The notes: a model not told the origin generated them from the letters alone. A DNA stretch of 64,000 nucleotides from Acetobacterium wieringae (GCF_026646375.1 NZ_JAIPPU010000011.1:87904-151903); one strand, 5' to 3'. Shown: positions 9,666 to 18,742, counted from the first letter of the stretch. Program-made: numbers and translations.

Positions 9666-10244
9666 ATGGTGAAGATAATATGTTTTGGTGACAGCCTGAC
9701 CTTTGGCTATCAGGTGTCCCGAGAAGATAAATGGCATGTGATCGCAGCAACAAAGACGGGAATTCAAATGATCAATCGGGGCGTCAGTGGCGATACCACC
9801 GTCGGAATGCTAAAACGGATTCAACGACAGGTTTTTCAGGCAAAACCCGATGGGATGATCCTGATGGGTGGCTATAACGATGTCTTTTTTAACCGTAGTT
9901 GGGAACAGGCGGCTGAGAATTTGGCCGCCATGGTTGATCAGTCCAGAGCGAAGGGGATTCAGGTTTTTGTGGCGATCCCCCCACCGATTCATCTGCCGGT
10001 AACCTTTAAAGAAGGCGGGGAGCTGGTTGACTTTGAAAAAGCTGCGGTGATGATCGCAGATTATTGCCAGTGGTTGCGTTATTATACCACCACGTCCCAA
10101 ATTTTAACTCTGGATTTCAGTACTGCCGGCGACTGGCGTGACAACGATCTATATTTGGATGGGATTCATCAGAGTCCAGCCGGGCACCGTCTCATGGCGG
10201 ATCAGGTCATTGATTTTTTAGATAAAACAGTCATCGCAAAATAA
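9666..10244 (+). CDS. SGNH/GDSL-type hydrolase
   Basis: 192 residues. The family blocks are visible: block I FGDSLTFGY with the nucleophile Ser about residue 10, block II NRGVSGDT, block III GGYND, and block V DGIHQSPAGH with the catalytic Asp/His near the C-terminus. These are esterases, lipases or acyl-hydrolases related to TesA/arylesterase; the substrate is unknown. There is no signal peptide, so it is probably cytoplasmic. Start supported by AAGGAG. The stop is 21 bp before the ADP-ribosylglycohydrolase fusion, suggesting an operon. Confidence 0.88.
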   Translation: MVKIICFGDSLTFGYQVSREDKWHVIAATKTGIQMINRGVSGDTTVGMLKRIQRQVFQAKPDGMILMGGYNDVFFNRSWEQAAENLAAMVDQSRAKGIQVFVAIPPPIHLPVTFKEGGELVDFEKAAVMIADYCQWLRYYTTTSQILTLDFSTAGDWRDNDLYLDGIHQSPAGHRLMADQVIDFLDKTVIAK

Positions 10245-10265
10245 AAACGGAACAAGGAGAGCAAT

Positions 10266-11594
10266 ATGCTGGGTGCGATTATCGGGGACATTGTCGGTTC
10301 CCGTTTTGAATTTAATAATCATCGGAGCAAGGACTTTGACCTGTTTACCAGAGCCTGCGAGGCTACGGATGATAGCATCATGACGCTTGCGGTTGCCAAA
10401 GCGATCATGGAAGCAGGTCAAGCTGGCTGTTTTCCCCTGGATAATGAGCTGGGAAATCGCGAATACTATCAGCGGGTAGAACGATTAACCGTGCAATGGA
10501 TGCAGAAAATTGGTCAAAAATACCCCCATTGCGGCTATGGTGGTCGATTTGGGCAATGGGTTTTTTGTGATAATCCCCAGCCCTACAACAGTTACGGTAA
10601 CGGTGCCGCCATGCGGATTAGTCCGGCGGCCTTTGCGGCGCGATCCGAAACTGAAGCTCGGATGCTTGCAGAAGTAATTACCCGGGTTACCCACAATCAT
10701 CCAGAAGGTTTAAAAGGTGCAGAAGCGACTGTCCTAGCTATTTACATGGCTCGTAATGGAGCTAGCAAAGCAGCCATTCGAGAACGGATAGACGGATATT
10801 TCTATCACTGGGATTTTACCATTGATGAACTTCGGGATAGCTACCAGTTTAATGAAACCTGTCAGGAAACGGTGCCTCAGGCCATTCAGGCCTTTTTGGA
10901 ATCCATATCGTTTGAGGATGCCATCCGGACGGCCATCTCCGTCGGGGGAGATAGTGACACCTTGGCTGCCATCACCGGGGCCATTGCTGAAGCATATTAT
11001 GGGGTACCCAAAGCGCTTAAAGAAAAGGCTCTGACCTATTTGGATGCAGAGCTTTGTCAAATTTATGAGGAGTGGCAAGCCTATCTAAAGACTGGACCTC
11101 GACAGATTAGAATCCGGGAAGCTACTCAAGCAGAGCGAACGCTTTTATTCAAAGAAGCCTACAAGATCTGGCATAAAAATAGAACCCTGGCAGAGTACAT
11201 TCATGACAACGCCAAAGAAGATGCCTTCGGAAAACGCTATGTTATCGATCGGGAGGGTGATTTGGTCAGTTCATTGATTGTTTTGACTCTGGAACCAGTG
11301 CTGGGGATACCTACCTATGGCATTGGCTCGGTGCTGACACCAGAGCCGCACACCGGCAATGGCTATGCCAGGACTCTGCTAAAAGGATGTATTCAACAGC
11401 TTGAAAAAGACGGTGAGGTGTTCATTTTTCTTTTTTCAGACATCAATCCAGTTTTTTATAAAAAACTGGGATTCCAACTACTCCCGGAACCTCTCCAGAA
11501 AAGTCTTACGAGCCCCTGCATGGTTAAGTGCGGTGAGGTAAGTTGGACGCAGCTTAAGGACGTTTCGGTGGCACTGCTCCCAGACTATTTTTGA
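10266..11594 (+). CDS. ADP-ribosylglycohydrolase fused to a GNAT-type acetyltransferase
   Basis: 442 residues. Residues 1 to about 275 match the ADP-ribosylglycohydrolase (DraG/ARH) fold: MLGAIIGDIVGSRFE at the N-terminus, the metal-binding TDDS near residue 35 and GGDSDTLAAITG near 228. Residues about 278-442 look like a GNAT domain (IRIREATQAE at its start, then a GNGYARTLLKG acetyl-CoA-like loop and FYKKLGF near the end). Start backed by AAGGAG. ARH enzymes remove ADP-ribose from proteins or nucleic acids, and the acetyltransferase half may act on a related target. The fusion is unusual, but both halves look intact. Confidence 0.85.
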   Translation: MLGAIIGDIVGSRFEFNNHRSKDFDLFTRACEATDDSIMTLAVAKAIMEAGQAGCFPLDNELGNREYYQRVERLTVQWMQKIGQKYPHCGYGGRFGQWVFCDNPQPYNSYGNGAAMRISPAAFAARSETEARMLAEVITRVTHNHPEGLKGAEATVLAIYMARNGASKAAIRERIDGYFYHWDFTIDELRDSYQFNETCQETVPQAIQAFLESISFEDAIRTAISVGGDSDTLAAITGAIAEAYYGVPKALKEKALTYLDAELCQIYEEWQAYLKTGPRQIRIREATQAERTLLFKEAYKIWHKNRTLAEYIHDNAKEDAFGKRYVIDREGDLVSSLIVLTLEPVLGIPTYGIGSVLTPEPHTGNGYARTLLKGCIQQLEKDGEVFIFLFSDINPVFYKKLGFQLLPEPLQKSLTSPCMVKCGEVSWTQLKDVSVALLPDYF

Positions 11595-11634
11595 CGGTTT
11601 AGTACGCAAAATTACAATCAAAAGGGAGGGTACG

Positions 11635-12198
11635 ATGAAATTCAATAGAAAAACTGCGGGTAAGGGCATTATTATTCTGAATTTTTTTACAATCGCTGTG
11701 TTTTTATTTGTCATTCTCAAAATTTTACCTTATGAATCGATCAGTGGCGGTCGGCTGGAAAGTTATGAAGCGGCGGTTCGCACTGCGACTACCAGCATTG
11801 TCATGATGATCTATGGCATTCCGGTAGTTGCGGCCGCTTCCGGGCTGGTTCGGGTCAAAGACTATAAAAAACTCTATATCGGATGGTTGATTTTTGCGCT
11901 GATCTTAATGGCGGTGCTCTTTTTTGAAGCGTCGATTATCGGAGTGATTGTGGTGAGCTTTGGTTTACCGCTAATTGCTGTATCTGCTGGAGTGATTGAA
12001 TATAGACAGTTTAATCTTACTTCAAAAATATATCTCTGGCTGTCGTTTTTATTTGCCTGTTTGAATACCTTGGGTAACCTATTCGGCGTCACCTGGTTTG
12101 AAAAATTCATTATGGGTCTGGTCACCCTGATTCAGGCAATGCTTTATTTTTATCTGGCCCGAAGTAACCCTAGAAGTAAGCATCGAAAAGGGCGGTGA
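11635..12198 (+). CDS. Predicted multi-pass membrane protein, unknown function
   Basis: 187 residues with a GGGAGG ribosome-binding site. About six hydrophobic segments are visible, for example IIILNFFTIAVFLFVILKIL at the N-terminus and segments around SIVMMIYGIPVVAAASGL, LIFALILMAVLFF and GVIVVSFGLPLIAVSAG. The C-terminus is basic (SKHRKGR). It follows the ARH-GNAT gene by 40 bp and is followed by a terminator, so it is probably the last gene of that operon. I do not recognise the family. Confidence 0.7.
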   Translation: MKFNRKTAGKGIIILNFFTIAVFLFVILKILPYESISGGRLESYEAAVRTATTSIVMMIYGIPVVAAASGLVRVKDYKKLYIGWLIFALILMAVLFFEASIIGVIVVSFGLPLIAVSAGVIEYRQFNLTSKIYLWLSFLFACLNTLGNLFGVTWFEKFIMGLVTLIQAMLYFYLARSNPRSKHRKGR

Positions 12199-12318
12199 AT
12201 TAGAATAAACGATGATCCAAACTGTTGAATCAATCGTCAGTTGATTAGTAAGTAGTTAGTAAAAAGATCACAGTTGGGAATAGCAAGAATCAGAATATCA
12301 AAAAGTAATAATTTGTAG

Positions 12319-12356
12319 TAGTTGTCGTTGCGACTGAGGTACGGCAACTATTTTTT
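12319..12356 (+). terminator. Intrinsic terminator
   Basis: The stem TAGTTGTCGT/ACGGCAACTA (one G-T pair) is followed by six T. It ends the 9666-12198 gene group. Confidence 0.8.
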
Positions 12357-12588
12357 ATATATATTTAAATAATTGTATAGTTTAGAAAAAATAGCAGAAA
12401 TAATAAGCATTAATAATATATGCAGAAACACCAGAATTAATTGGAAATATGTTGACATTAAATTCGTAAAATTGTACAATGATATAAATTTAACCGGTTA
12501 AGTTTTAAATTAATTAAATGCGTTCAATTAGATGTTTGAGATGAATTGCCAGCTGAGTTGGTCGTTTTTATACGAGTGTTTCGTAAAC

Positions 12589-12703
12589 TTGGCACCATAA
12601 TGCCTACACTAGGTAGGTTTATTTGATGTGAAAACGTTTATTATCTTTCTTGTCATCATGAACTTCCTACGAAAGCTAGTCGTTTGGCGCATCATGCTAC
12701 ATC
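12589..12703 (+). repeat. Imperfect direct repeat in the long leader of the URO-D-type gene
   Basis: The copy TTGGCACCATAATGCCTACA at 12589 and TTGGCGCATCATGCTACATC at 12684 align with few changes, about 95 bp apart, within the 563-bp gap before the methyltransferase gene. A small hairpin (CCTAC-ACTAG-GTAGG) overlaps the end of the first copy. They may be activator sites. The rest of the gap (12357-12588) is AT-rich with nothing else recognised. Confidence 0.45.
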
Positions 12704-12761
12704 CCGAATCGGGTAAAATTAACGAGCATAAAATTTATTGGAAACTGGAGGCAAAATAACA

Positions 12762-13844
12762 ATGAATAAAATACCATTCGATCCTAAAGAACTTCAGGTA
12801 GTTGCAGAAATACCAAATTTCTTTGGTGCCACAGACCCTGTTTACAATTCGCCAGTGTCGATGAAAGAAAATTACTTAAGAACCATGAAAAAAGAACCGG
12901 TCTGGGAAAGTCTGGGAAACGAGTCGGCATTGTTTTGTCCGAGCGTAATCCCAGATAATATTGCCAGGGCCTTTGTATTTGAAGCGAATATGATGCCGCC
13001 CCAGGATGGTATTGACATGTTCGGGATACCATGGGAATACGTTCCCGATGCTCAGGGTTCCATGGTGAGACCTGGCAATCATATTCTAAATGACGCCAAC
13101 GAATGGAAAGAAGTGCTACAGTTTCCCGACATTGATAGTTGGGATTGGGAAGGCAGTGCCAAAGCTAACAATGGTACTTTTTTGAATGGTAATGGGTTTG
13201 TCCTGGCTTGGCAGATCAACGGATGGTGGTTCGAACGACTTATTTCGTTTATGGGATTTGAAAGAGCAGCAGAAGCTCTGATTGATGAAGATCAGACAGA
13301 GGCTGTCAAGGAAATTTTTGAGGCGACCACTGATCTGGCGTGTCGCATTGTGGACAAATTCATACAATATTATGACCACATTGATGGTTTTACCGTACAT
13401 GATGATTGGGGGTCACAACGATCGCCGTTTTTCTCTGAAGCAACTGCTCGGGAAATGATTGTTCCTTACATGAGGAAATTGACTGACCATATTCATGCCA
13501 AAGGACTGTGGGCTGATCTACATAGCTGTGGTCATATCGAATCCCGCATTCAGTGCATTCTTGATGCCGGATGGGATTCATGGAGTCCACAAAACATGAA
13601 TGATACCCTAAAGCTTTTTGAAGAGCATGGTGATCGGATATGTTTAGGCTTGATACCTGAAATCTTTGATCCGGCCACAACCAGTGAGGCGAAGCAGCGG
13701 GAATATGCAAGAAAGTTTGCAGACAAAGTATGTATACCAGGTAAATCCTCGTTTATCAGTGTTTATGCGGTTTTGGGTGGGATCATGACCCCAACATTTA
13801 GAGAAGAATTATATAAACATTCTCGAATTCTTTATAGTAACTAA
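12762..13844 (+). CDS. Uroporphyrinogen decarboxylase (URO-D) family protein, probable methyltransferase
   Basis: 360 residues from the ATG at 12762, which has GGAGG 10 nt upstream. An in-frame ATG at 12738 lies before this site and is not used. The family resemblance is seen in the TIM-barrel-like C-terminal half (GFTVHDDWGSQRSPFFS and HSCGHIESRI). In acetogens and methanogens many URO-D-family proteins are corrinoid-dependent methyltransferases rather than haem enzymes; no haem genes are nearby. Methyl donor unknown. It is monocistronic, with a long leader and a strong terminator. Confidence 0.8.
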   Translation: MNKIPFDPKELQVVAEIPNFFGATDPVYNSPVSMKENYLRTMKKEPVWESLGNESALFCPSVIPDNIARAFVFEANMMPPQDGIDMFGIPWEYVPDAQGSMVRPGNHILNDANEWKEVLQFPDIDSWDWEGSAKANNGTFLNGNGFVLAWQINGWWFERLISFMGFERAAEALIDEDQTEAVKEIFEATTDLACRIVDKFIQYYDHIDGFTVHDDWGSQRSPFFSEATAREMIVPYMRKLTDHIHAKGLWADLHSCGHIESRIQCILDAGWDSWSPQNMNDTLKLFEEHGDRICLGLIPEIFDPATTSEAKQREYARKFADKVCIPGKSSFISVYAVLGGIMTPTFREELYKHSRILYSN

Positions 13845-13854
13845 ATGAGATATT

Positions 13855-13917
13855 GCTCCTTCTACAGCTTAGTGATTAATTTATTAATCGTTAAGCAGCT
13901 GTAGTAGGAGCATTTTT
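13855..13917 (+). terminator. Strong intrinsic terminator
   Basis: A long hairpin: outer arms GCTCCTTCTACAGCT/AGCTGTAGTAGGAGC with one mismatch, inner GATTAAT/ATTAATC, then ATTTTTATTTTT. It ends the URO-D-type gene. Confidence 0.85.
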
Positions 13918-13986
13918 ATTTTTACTATGCATATCTGAAGAGGCTTTTGCCAAACGTATGGTTAAAAAAAAGAAACCTGCTTATTG

Positions 13987-14015
13987 TTGACAGGTTCAGA
14001 TTACTGTGCTACTAT
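13987..14015 (+). promoter_or_regulatory. Sigma-A-type promoter of the marR/MFS operon
   Basis: TTGACA (13987-13992), 17-bp spacer, TACTAT (14010-14015). Downstream, at about 14027-14050, GTTG/CAAC half-sites recur (CAACAGTTG and GTTGCAAAGACAAC), plausible MarR autoregulatory operators. Confidence 0.7.
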
Positions 14016-14072
14016 AGTTGACGATACAACAGTTGCAAAGACAACAGTATAAATATCTGAGTGAGGTAAACA

Positions 14073-14510
14073 ATGTTAATGAATAATCTTTCGATAATCG
14101 TGCGTCACAGTAAGTTGTTCTGTGAACGACGTTTACATGATTCTGGAGTAGGGTTTCCCGAACAGGTGATTCTGATGTATTTAGCTTCAAACACTGAGGT
14201 CAATCAAGACGCTATTGCTCAGCATTTTATGCTGGATAAAGGAGCAATCGCCAAAACTTTGCGAAAACTGGAGGACAAAAGTCTAATTGAGCGTCATCAG
14301 AACCCTGAGAATAAACGCGAAAATCTGATTTCCATTGCTTCGGCAGGTCAGAATATTCTTGGGAAAATGGAGGCGGCGCTGAATGAATGGAATCAGTCTT
14401 TTTTTGAAGGCATAAGTGATGAAGAGATTGAGCACTATAGCAAAATTACCAAAAAAATCGCTGACAATGTGGCTAGGCTTAATGAAACGGGCGCTGCGGA
14501 TCATCAGTGA
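14073..14510 (+). CDS. MarR family transcriptional regulator
   Basis: 145 residues with a GAGG site before the ATG. The winged-helix core is visible (VNQDAIAQHFMLDKGAIAKT as helix-turn-helix, then LRKLEDKSLIERHQNPENKR as wing). MarR proteins usually repress an adjacent efflux operon and are released by phenolic or drug-like ligands. The stop lies 22 bp before the MFS start, so it probably autoregulates and controls the exporter. Confidence 0.9.
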   Translation: MLMNNLSIIVRHSKLFCERRLHDSGVGFPEQVILMYLASNTEVNQDAIAQHFMLDKGAIAKTLRKLEDKSLIERHQNPENKRENLISIASAGQNILGKMEAALNEWNQSFFEGISDEEIEHYSKITKKIADNVARLNETGAADHQ

Positions 14511-14532
14511 AAAAGGGAGGATTGAGAATCAA

Positions 14533-16920
14533 ATGACAAATCAGAATAAAAAAATCAGCTACGGGATGATCATGGTGGTATACCTTTTAGGGATTTTTAT
14601 GGGAGCGCTGGATACCGGCATTGTCACCCCGGCCAGAACGGTAATTCAAACCAACCTAATGGTTGACGATAAAACTGGAATCTGGATGATTACCATGTAT
14701 ACCCTGGCTTATGCGGCCAGTATACCGGTAATGGGGAAGCTGGCCGACCGTTTTGGTCGAAAATATATTTATCTTCTCAGCATCTTGCTCTTCGGTCTGG
14801 GTTCACTATTTTGTGGTTTAGCTCAGAGTTTTGCCAGTTTTCCGATGCTGCTGGTGGCAAGAGCGGTTCAGGCCATCGGTGGTGGTGGCATCGTCCCGGT
14901 GGCAACTGCCGAATTTGGCACCACCTTTCCCAAAGAGAAGAGGGGCATGGCCTTGGGTTTGGTTGGAGGAGTTTATGGGATTGCTAATATATTTGGTGCC
15001 TCCGCTGGCAGTGCCATTCTGGATTTAGCTGGAACCGCCAATTGGCAGTATATTTTTTATATTAATGTGCCGATTACGATTTTTATTCTGGCGGCAGGAC
15101 TCATTTGTTTGCCAAACACCCGGATTGAAAATGTCAAAAAAATCGATATCGGCGGAATCACCATCGTCACCATCATGGTTCTCTGCATCCTTTATGGTTT
15201 GAAGAACATCGACTTCTTTGATTTTAAAAATACCTTTCTCAGCACGGATGTCTATCCATTCTTGATCATTTTTATAATGTTACTGCCGATTTTTATTCTG
15301 GTGGAGAAAAAAGCTGACGATCCGGTCATCAACTTAACCTATTTTAAAAACACCAATATCTTGATTACTCTGGTATTGTCATTTATCACTGGGATGGTCA
15401 TCATGGGGATGATTTTTGTCCCTCAGTTTTGCGAAAATGCGATGAAAACACCAACTGGAAAAGGTGGTTACTATGTCATAATTCTTGGTCTTTTTGCCGG
15501 AGTTGGTGCACCGTTCTCTGGCAAGCTCATCGATAAATTCGGGGTAAAAATAACCCTCGGATTTGGTTTTCTGGTTTCGTGTATCGGTTCACTGTTTTTG
15601 ATTTTTGTGACAACTAATTATCCCAGTACCTTGACAGTGGTGATTAGTCTGATTTTGATGGGGTTGGGAATCGGTTTTACCATGGGAACCCCGATTAACT
15701 ATATGATGCTGGACAACACCGAAGCGGATGAGGCCAATTCGGCGCTGGCCACTGTCTCTTTGATTCGATCGATTGGAACGGCAGTAGCCCCGGCGATTAT
15801 GGTTGGTTTTATTGCCCATGCGGGGTTGTCGGTGCAGTCAAACGTAATGAATCTATTGCCAACGGAGGTGAACGTGCCGACTTTACCTTATGCTCAGGAA
15901 CTGACAGATGAATTTAATCAGCTAAAAAGCAATGAGAACATTGGTGATCAGCTGGCGACTGTAAGCTTACCGGATTTAACAGCTAAGCAGACGATCACAA
16001 TCAATATGAACGAAAATGGTGGAAATGATATTCCAGAGGATTTGGTTGCCCTGATGAAGGAGTCGGACGTCACTACCATCACAGAAAACAGTAAAACCTT
16101 TGCAGCACAAATGTTTGCAATCATGATGCCGGATACCATTGCCGAAATTAATGCCGGCATCGATAATGGAATCAATGGGTTAAATACCGGGATTAGCCAA
16201 CTAGATGGAAGCATCGCCGAATTGCGAACCGGTTATGATGGCATTGGCGCTGGCATTGCTGGCATGGAGGCAGCACTTTTAGGCCAGCAAGAAGCACTTT
16301 ACCAGCTCGAAAGTCTGCGTGTGACGATGGCAGAGATGATGGCGGCTGCAGCGGCACAAATGACAGTGGCTACACCTGCAGGAATGCCATCCGGAATGGC
16401 CGGATCTCGGCCAGCAGCAACCATGAGTGCTGCTCCGATGGATGTGGTCAGCATGATTCCGGAAAGTGTACGCAACCAGCTACCACAAACTGTACTGGAT
16501 GAACTCAGCGACGTAAAAACCATTGACGATCTTGATGGCAAAATCTGGGCGTTGGAGAGTGCCATCTCAGACTTGTCAGAGCAACTCGATTCGGCCCAGG
16601 CAAATCAGGCTCAGATGGGGAGAGCCATTGATGCGATGGCGGATGTAAAAAACCAGTTAACGACCATGGTAAGTCAGCTGACAATCATGAAGAACGCCGT
16701 ACCGGGAGCCTTTGAACATTCAAAAGATAATTATCTGGCAGCGATTGACAACAAAAAAACAGAGCTTGAAAATGAATTTCAGAGAACGCTTAATTATGGA
16801 TTCAAGCAGGTGTATTGGACCGTTGCCATTGCTTCGGTGCTGGCATTAATGCTCCTTGGGTTTTATCAAAAGCGGCCGGCACCCGAGGAAGCTCAATTGG
16901 AGTCCATTATCGACATTTGA
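14533..16920 (+). CDS. MFS efflux transporter (DHA2/EmrB-QacA-like) with a very large external loop before the last TM segment
   Basis: 795 residues from the ATG at 14533, which has GGGAGG upstream; the longer frame would run into marR. The N-terminal ~430 residues form about 13 TM segments with family motifs (GKLADRFGRKYIYL for motif A; GSAILDLAGTANWQYIFYIN). Residues about 434-755 are a hydrophilic insertion with coiled-coil-like, Gly/Ile-rich and Met/Ala-rich stretches. A final TM segment (VAIASVLALMLLGFY) follows. QacA-type pumps have at most short loops here, so the insertion is unusual. Regulation by the upstream MarR is likely. Confidence 0.88.
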   Translation: MTNQNKKISYGMIMVVYLLGIFMGALDTGIVTPARTVIQTNLMVDDKTGIWMITMYTLAYAASIPVMGKLADRFGRKYIYLLSILLFGLGSLFCGLAQSFASFPMLLVARAVQAIGGGGIVPVATAEFGTTFPKEKRGMALGLVGGVYGIANIFGASAGSAILDLAGTANWQYIFYINVPITIFILAAGLICLPNTRIENVKKIDIGGITIVTIMVLCILYGLKNIDFFDFKNTFLSTDVYPFLIIFIMLLPIFILVEKKADDPVINLTYFKNTNILITLVLSFITGMVIMGMIFVPQFCENAMKTPTGKGGYYVIILGLFAGVGAPFSGKLIDKFGVKITLGFGFLVSCIGSLFLIFVTTNYPSTLTVVISLILMGLGIGFTMGTPINYMMLDNTEADEANSALATVSLIRSIGTAVAPAIMVGFIAHAGLSVQSNVMNLLPTEVNVPTLPYAQELTDEFNQLKSNENIGDQLATVSLPDLTAKQTITINMNENGGNDIPEDLVALMKESDVTTITENSKTFAAQMFAIMMPDTIAEINAGIDNGINGLNTGISQLDGSIAELRTGYDGIGAGIAGMEAALLGQQEALYQLESLRVTMAEMMAAAAAQMTVATPAGMPSGMAGSRPAATMSAAPMDVVSMIPESVRNQLPQTVLDELSDVKTIDDLDGKIWALESAISDLSEQLDSAQANQAQMGRAIDAMADVKNQLTTMVSQLTIMKNAVPGAFEHSKDNYLAAIDNKKTELENEFQRTLNYGFKQVYWTVAIASVLALMLLGFYQKRPAPEEAQLESIIDI

Positions 16921-16984
16921 AACTATCAAAAAACGCTTTAAAGCAAGAATCGCACTTTCGACTATGGAACTATAAAGAAGACTG

Positions 16985-16993
16985 TGCTATAAT
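16985..16993 (+). promoter_or_regulatory. Extended -10 promoter for the ABC-F gene
   Basis: TGCTATAAT (extended -10) lies 65 bp after the MFS stop, with no clear -35. Transcription would begin near 17000, giving a ~90-nt leader containing a terminator hairpin. Confidence 0.55.
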
Positions 16994-17022
16994 AAAAAAG
17001 TTAGAATCATCGGATAAATTTC

Positions 17023-17062
17023 AACACTTCCTGATCGGTAACGCAAATCTGGAAGTGTTTTT
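17023..17062 (+). terminator. Leader terminator/attenuator upstream of the ABC-F gene
   Basis: AACACTTCC (17023-17031) pairs perfectly with GGAAGTGTT (17051-17059), followed by TTTAATT. It lies between the promoter and the start codon, the arrangement seen in attenuated ABC-F antibiotic-resistance genes. It could simply end the MFS transcript. Confidence 0.6.
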
Positions 17063-17090
17063 AATTGCGAAAAAAAGAAATGGAGAATGA

Positions 17091-18647
17091 ATGAGTATTT
17101 TAAATGTCGAGAATCTTTCTCATGGATTTGGCGATCGGGCGATTTTTAATCAGGTCTCGTTTCGGTTGTTAAAGGGAGAGCACATCGGTTTAATCGGACC
17201 AAATGGCGAAGGTAAGTCGACCTTCATGAATATTGTTACGAACCGTCTGATGCCGGATGAGGGCAAAGTGGAATGGGCCAAAAATGTGCGGATCGGGTAT
17301 CTTGATCAGCATGCCGTTTTACAACCAGGGATGACCGTCCGGGATGTGTTGACCTCAGCTTTCGATTTTCTGCTGGAGATTGAAAGCCGGATCGGTTTGC
17401 TTTATGAAAAAATGGCTGAAGACAGTCCCGAAGAAGTGGAAAAAAGTCTGGAAGAGGTGGGGGATCTCCAGGAATTGCTGGAGTTTCACGATTTCTATCT
17501 GGTTGATTCAAAGGTAGAGGAAGTGGGAAATGCCCTGGGTTTAAACGATATCGGGATGGATAAAGATATCACCGAGCTCAGTGGCGGTCAGCGCACCAAG
17601 GTGCTGTTGGGTAAATTACTGCTGGAAAAACCGGATATTTTGCTGTTGGATGAGCCGACCAACTACCTCGATGAACAGCACATTGAATGGTTAAAGCGTT
17701 ATCTCAATGAATATGAAAATGCCTTTATTCTGATTTCCCACGATCTGCCCTTCGTTGATTCAGTCATTAATCTGATTTATCATATGGATAACCAGAAGCT
17801 GACCCGCTATGTGGGAAATTATGCCAAATTCCAGGAAGTTCTGGAAGCCAAAAAAGCCCAGGAACAGGCTGCTTACAATAAACAGCAGAATGAAATAGCC
17901 GAGTTAAAAGATTTTGTTGCTCGCAACAAGGCGCGGGTGGCCACTCGGAACATGGCTATGTCACGTCAGAAAAAACTGGATAAGATGGATATCATTGAGC
18001 TGGCCTCGGAAAAGCCAAAACCCCGCTTCCATTTTAAAGAAGCCGGAGCTACTGGCCGCCGGGTCTTTGAAACCGAAAATCTGGTCATCGGTTATGATGA
18101 ACCATTGTCCAAGCCCTTGAATCTGGTGATGGAACGGAAACAGAAAATCGTCTTAAAGGGTACTAACGGCATCGGTAAAACGACGCTACTAAAAAGTATT
18201 CTGGGCCTGATCCCTCCAGTTGCCGGAACCGTTGAACAGGGCGAAAAACTGCAAATCGGATATTTTGAACAGGAAATGGATCAGGATATTCGCACTAGCT
18301 GTATTGAAGAGGTCTGGAACGAGTTTCCGTCTCTGAATCAGAATGAGGTGCGTTCGGCCCTGGCCCAATGTGGTTTGACCCGCAAGCATATCGAAAGCAT
18401 GGTCAAGGTATTAAGTGGTGGTGAGCAGGCCAAGGTTCGTCTCTGTAAACTGATTAACCGGGAAACCAATATTCTAGTTTTGGATGAGCCCACCAATCAT
18501 CTTGATGCTGATGCCAAAGCCGAGCTGCAGCGGGCGCTAGCAGCCTATAATGGTGGGATTCTGATGGTCTGTCATGAACCGGAATTTTATCAGAGCTTTG
18601 TCAATGAAGTCTGGGACTGTTCTCAGTGGACCACTAAAACAATTTAA
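17091..18647 (+). CDS. ABC-F family ATP-binding protein
   Basis: 518 residues with two ABC domains and no membrane domain. First domain: Walker A GPNGEGKST, signature LSGGQRTKV, Walker B ILLLDEPTNYLDE. Second: GTNGIGKTT, LSGGEQAKV, ILVLDEPTNHLD. The linker (about residues 235-305) is charged and helical, the region that in ABC-F factors reaches towards the ribosomal P-site. ABC-F proteins act on stalled ribosomes or give target-protection antibiotic resistance. The attenuator-like leader favours an inducible role, but the translational type cannot be decided from sequence. Confidence 0.9.
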   Translation: MSILNVENLSHGFGDRAIFNQVSFRLLKGEHIGLIGPNGEGKSTFMNIVTNRLMPDEGKVEWAKNVRIGYLDQHAVLQPGMTVRDVLTSAFDFLLEIESRIGLLYEKMAEDSPEEVEKSLEEVGDLQELLEFHDFYLVDSKVEEVGNALGLNDIGMDKDITELSGGQRTKVLLGKLLLEKPDILLLDEPTNYLDEQHIEWLKRYLNEYENAFILISHDLPFVDSVINLIYHMDNQKLTRYVGNYAKFQEVLEAKKAQEQAAYNKQQNEIAELKDFVARNKARVATRNMAMSRQKKLDKMDIIELASEKPKPRFHFKEAGATGRRVFETENLVIGYDEPLSKPLNLVMERKQKIVLKGTNGIGKTTLLKSILGLIPPVAGTVEQGEKLQIGYFEQEMDQDIRTSCIEEVWNEFPSLNQNEVRSALAQCGLTRKHIESMVKVLSGGEQAKVRLCKLINRETNILVLDEPTNHLDADAKAELQRALAAYNGGILMVCHEPEFYQSFVNEVWDCSQWTTKTI

Positions 18648-18688
18648 TTTAAAAGAAAATTAATTTTTAAAATCTCTGTGTAATAAGA

Positions 18689-18717
18689 TTGACAATAACC
18701 GAATGGTCATTTACTAT
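18689..18717 (+). promoter_or_regulatory. Sigma-A-type promoter of the tetR gene
   Basis: TTGACA (18689-18694), 17-bp spacer, TACTAT (18712-18717), 26 bp before the TTG start. Confidence 0.7.
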
Positions 18718-18742
18718 TGAATTAGTCAGGAGGAGGTGGCAC

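Noticed and set aside
12589..12605. Possible sigma-54 (-24/-12) promoter TTGGCAC...TGC before the URO-D-type gene
   Set aside because: Spacing between GG and GC is 9 bp rather than 10, and no sigma-54 activator is nearby. Not strong enough.
12476..12760. Cobalamin riboswitch upstream of the URO-D-type gene
   Set aside because: No B12-box or usual helices were visible in the leader.
16815..17090. 91-codon plus-strand frame overlapping the end of the MFS gene
   Set aside because: It overlaps the MFS end in another frame and covers the ABC-F promoter and attenuator; no family resemblance.
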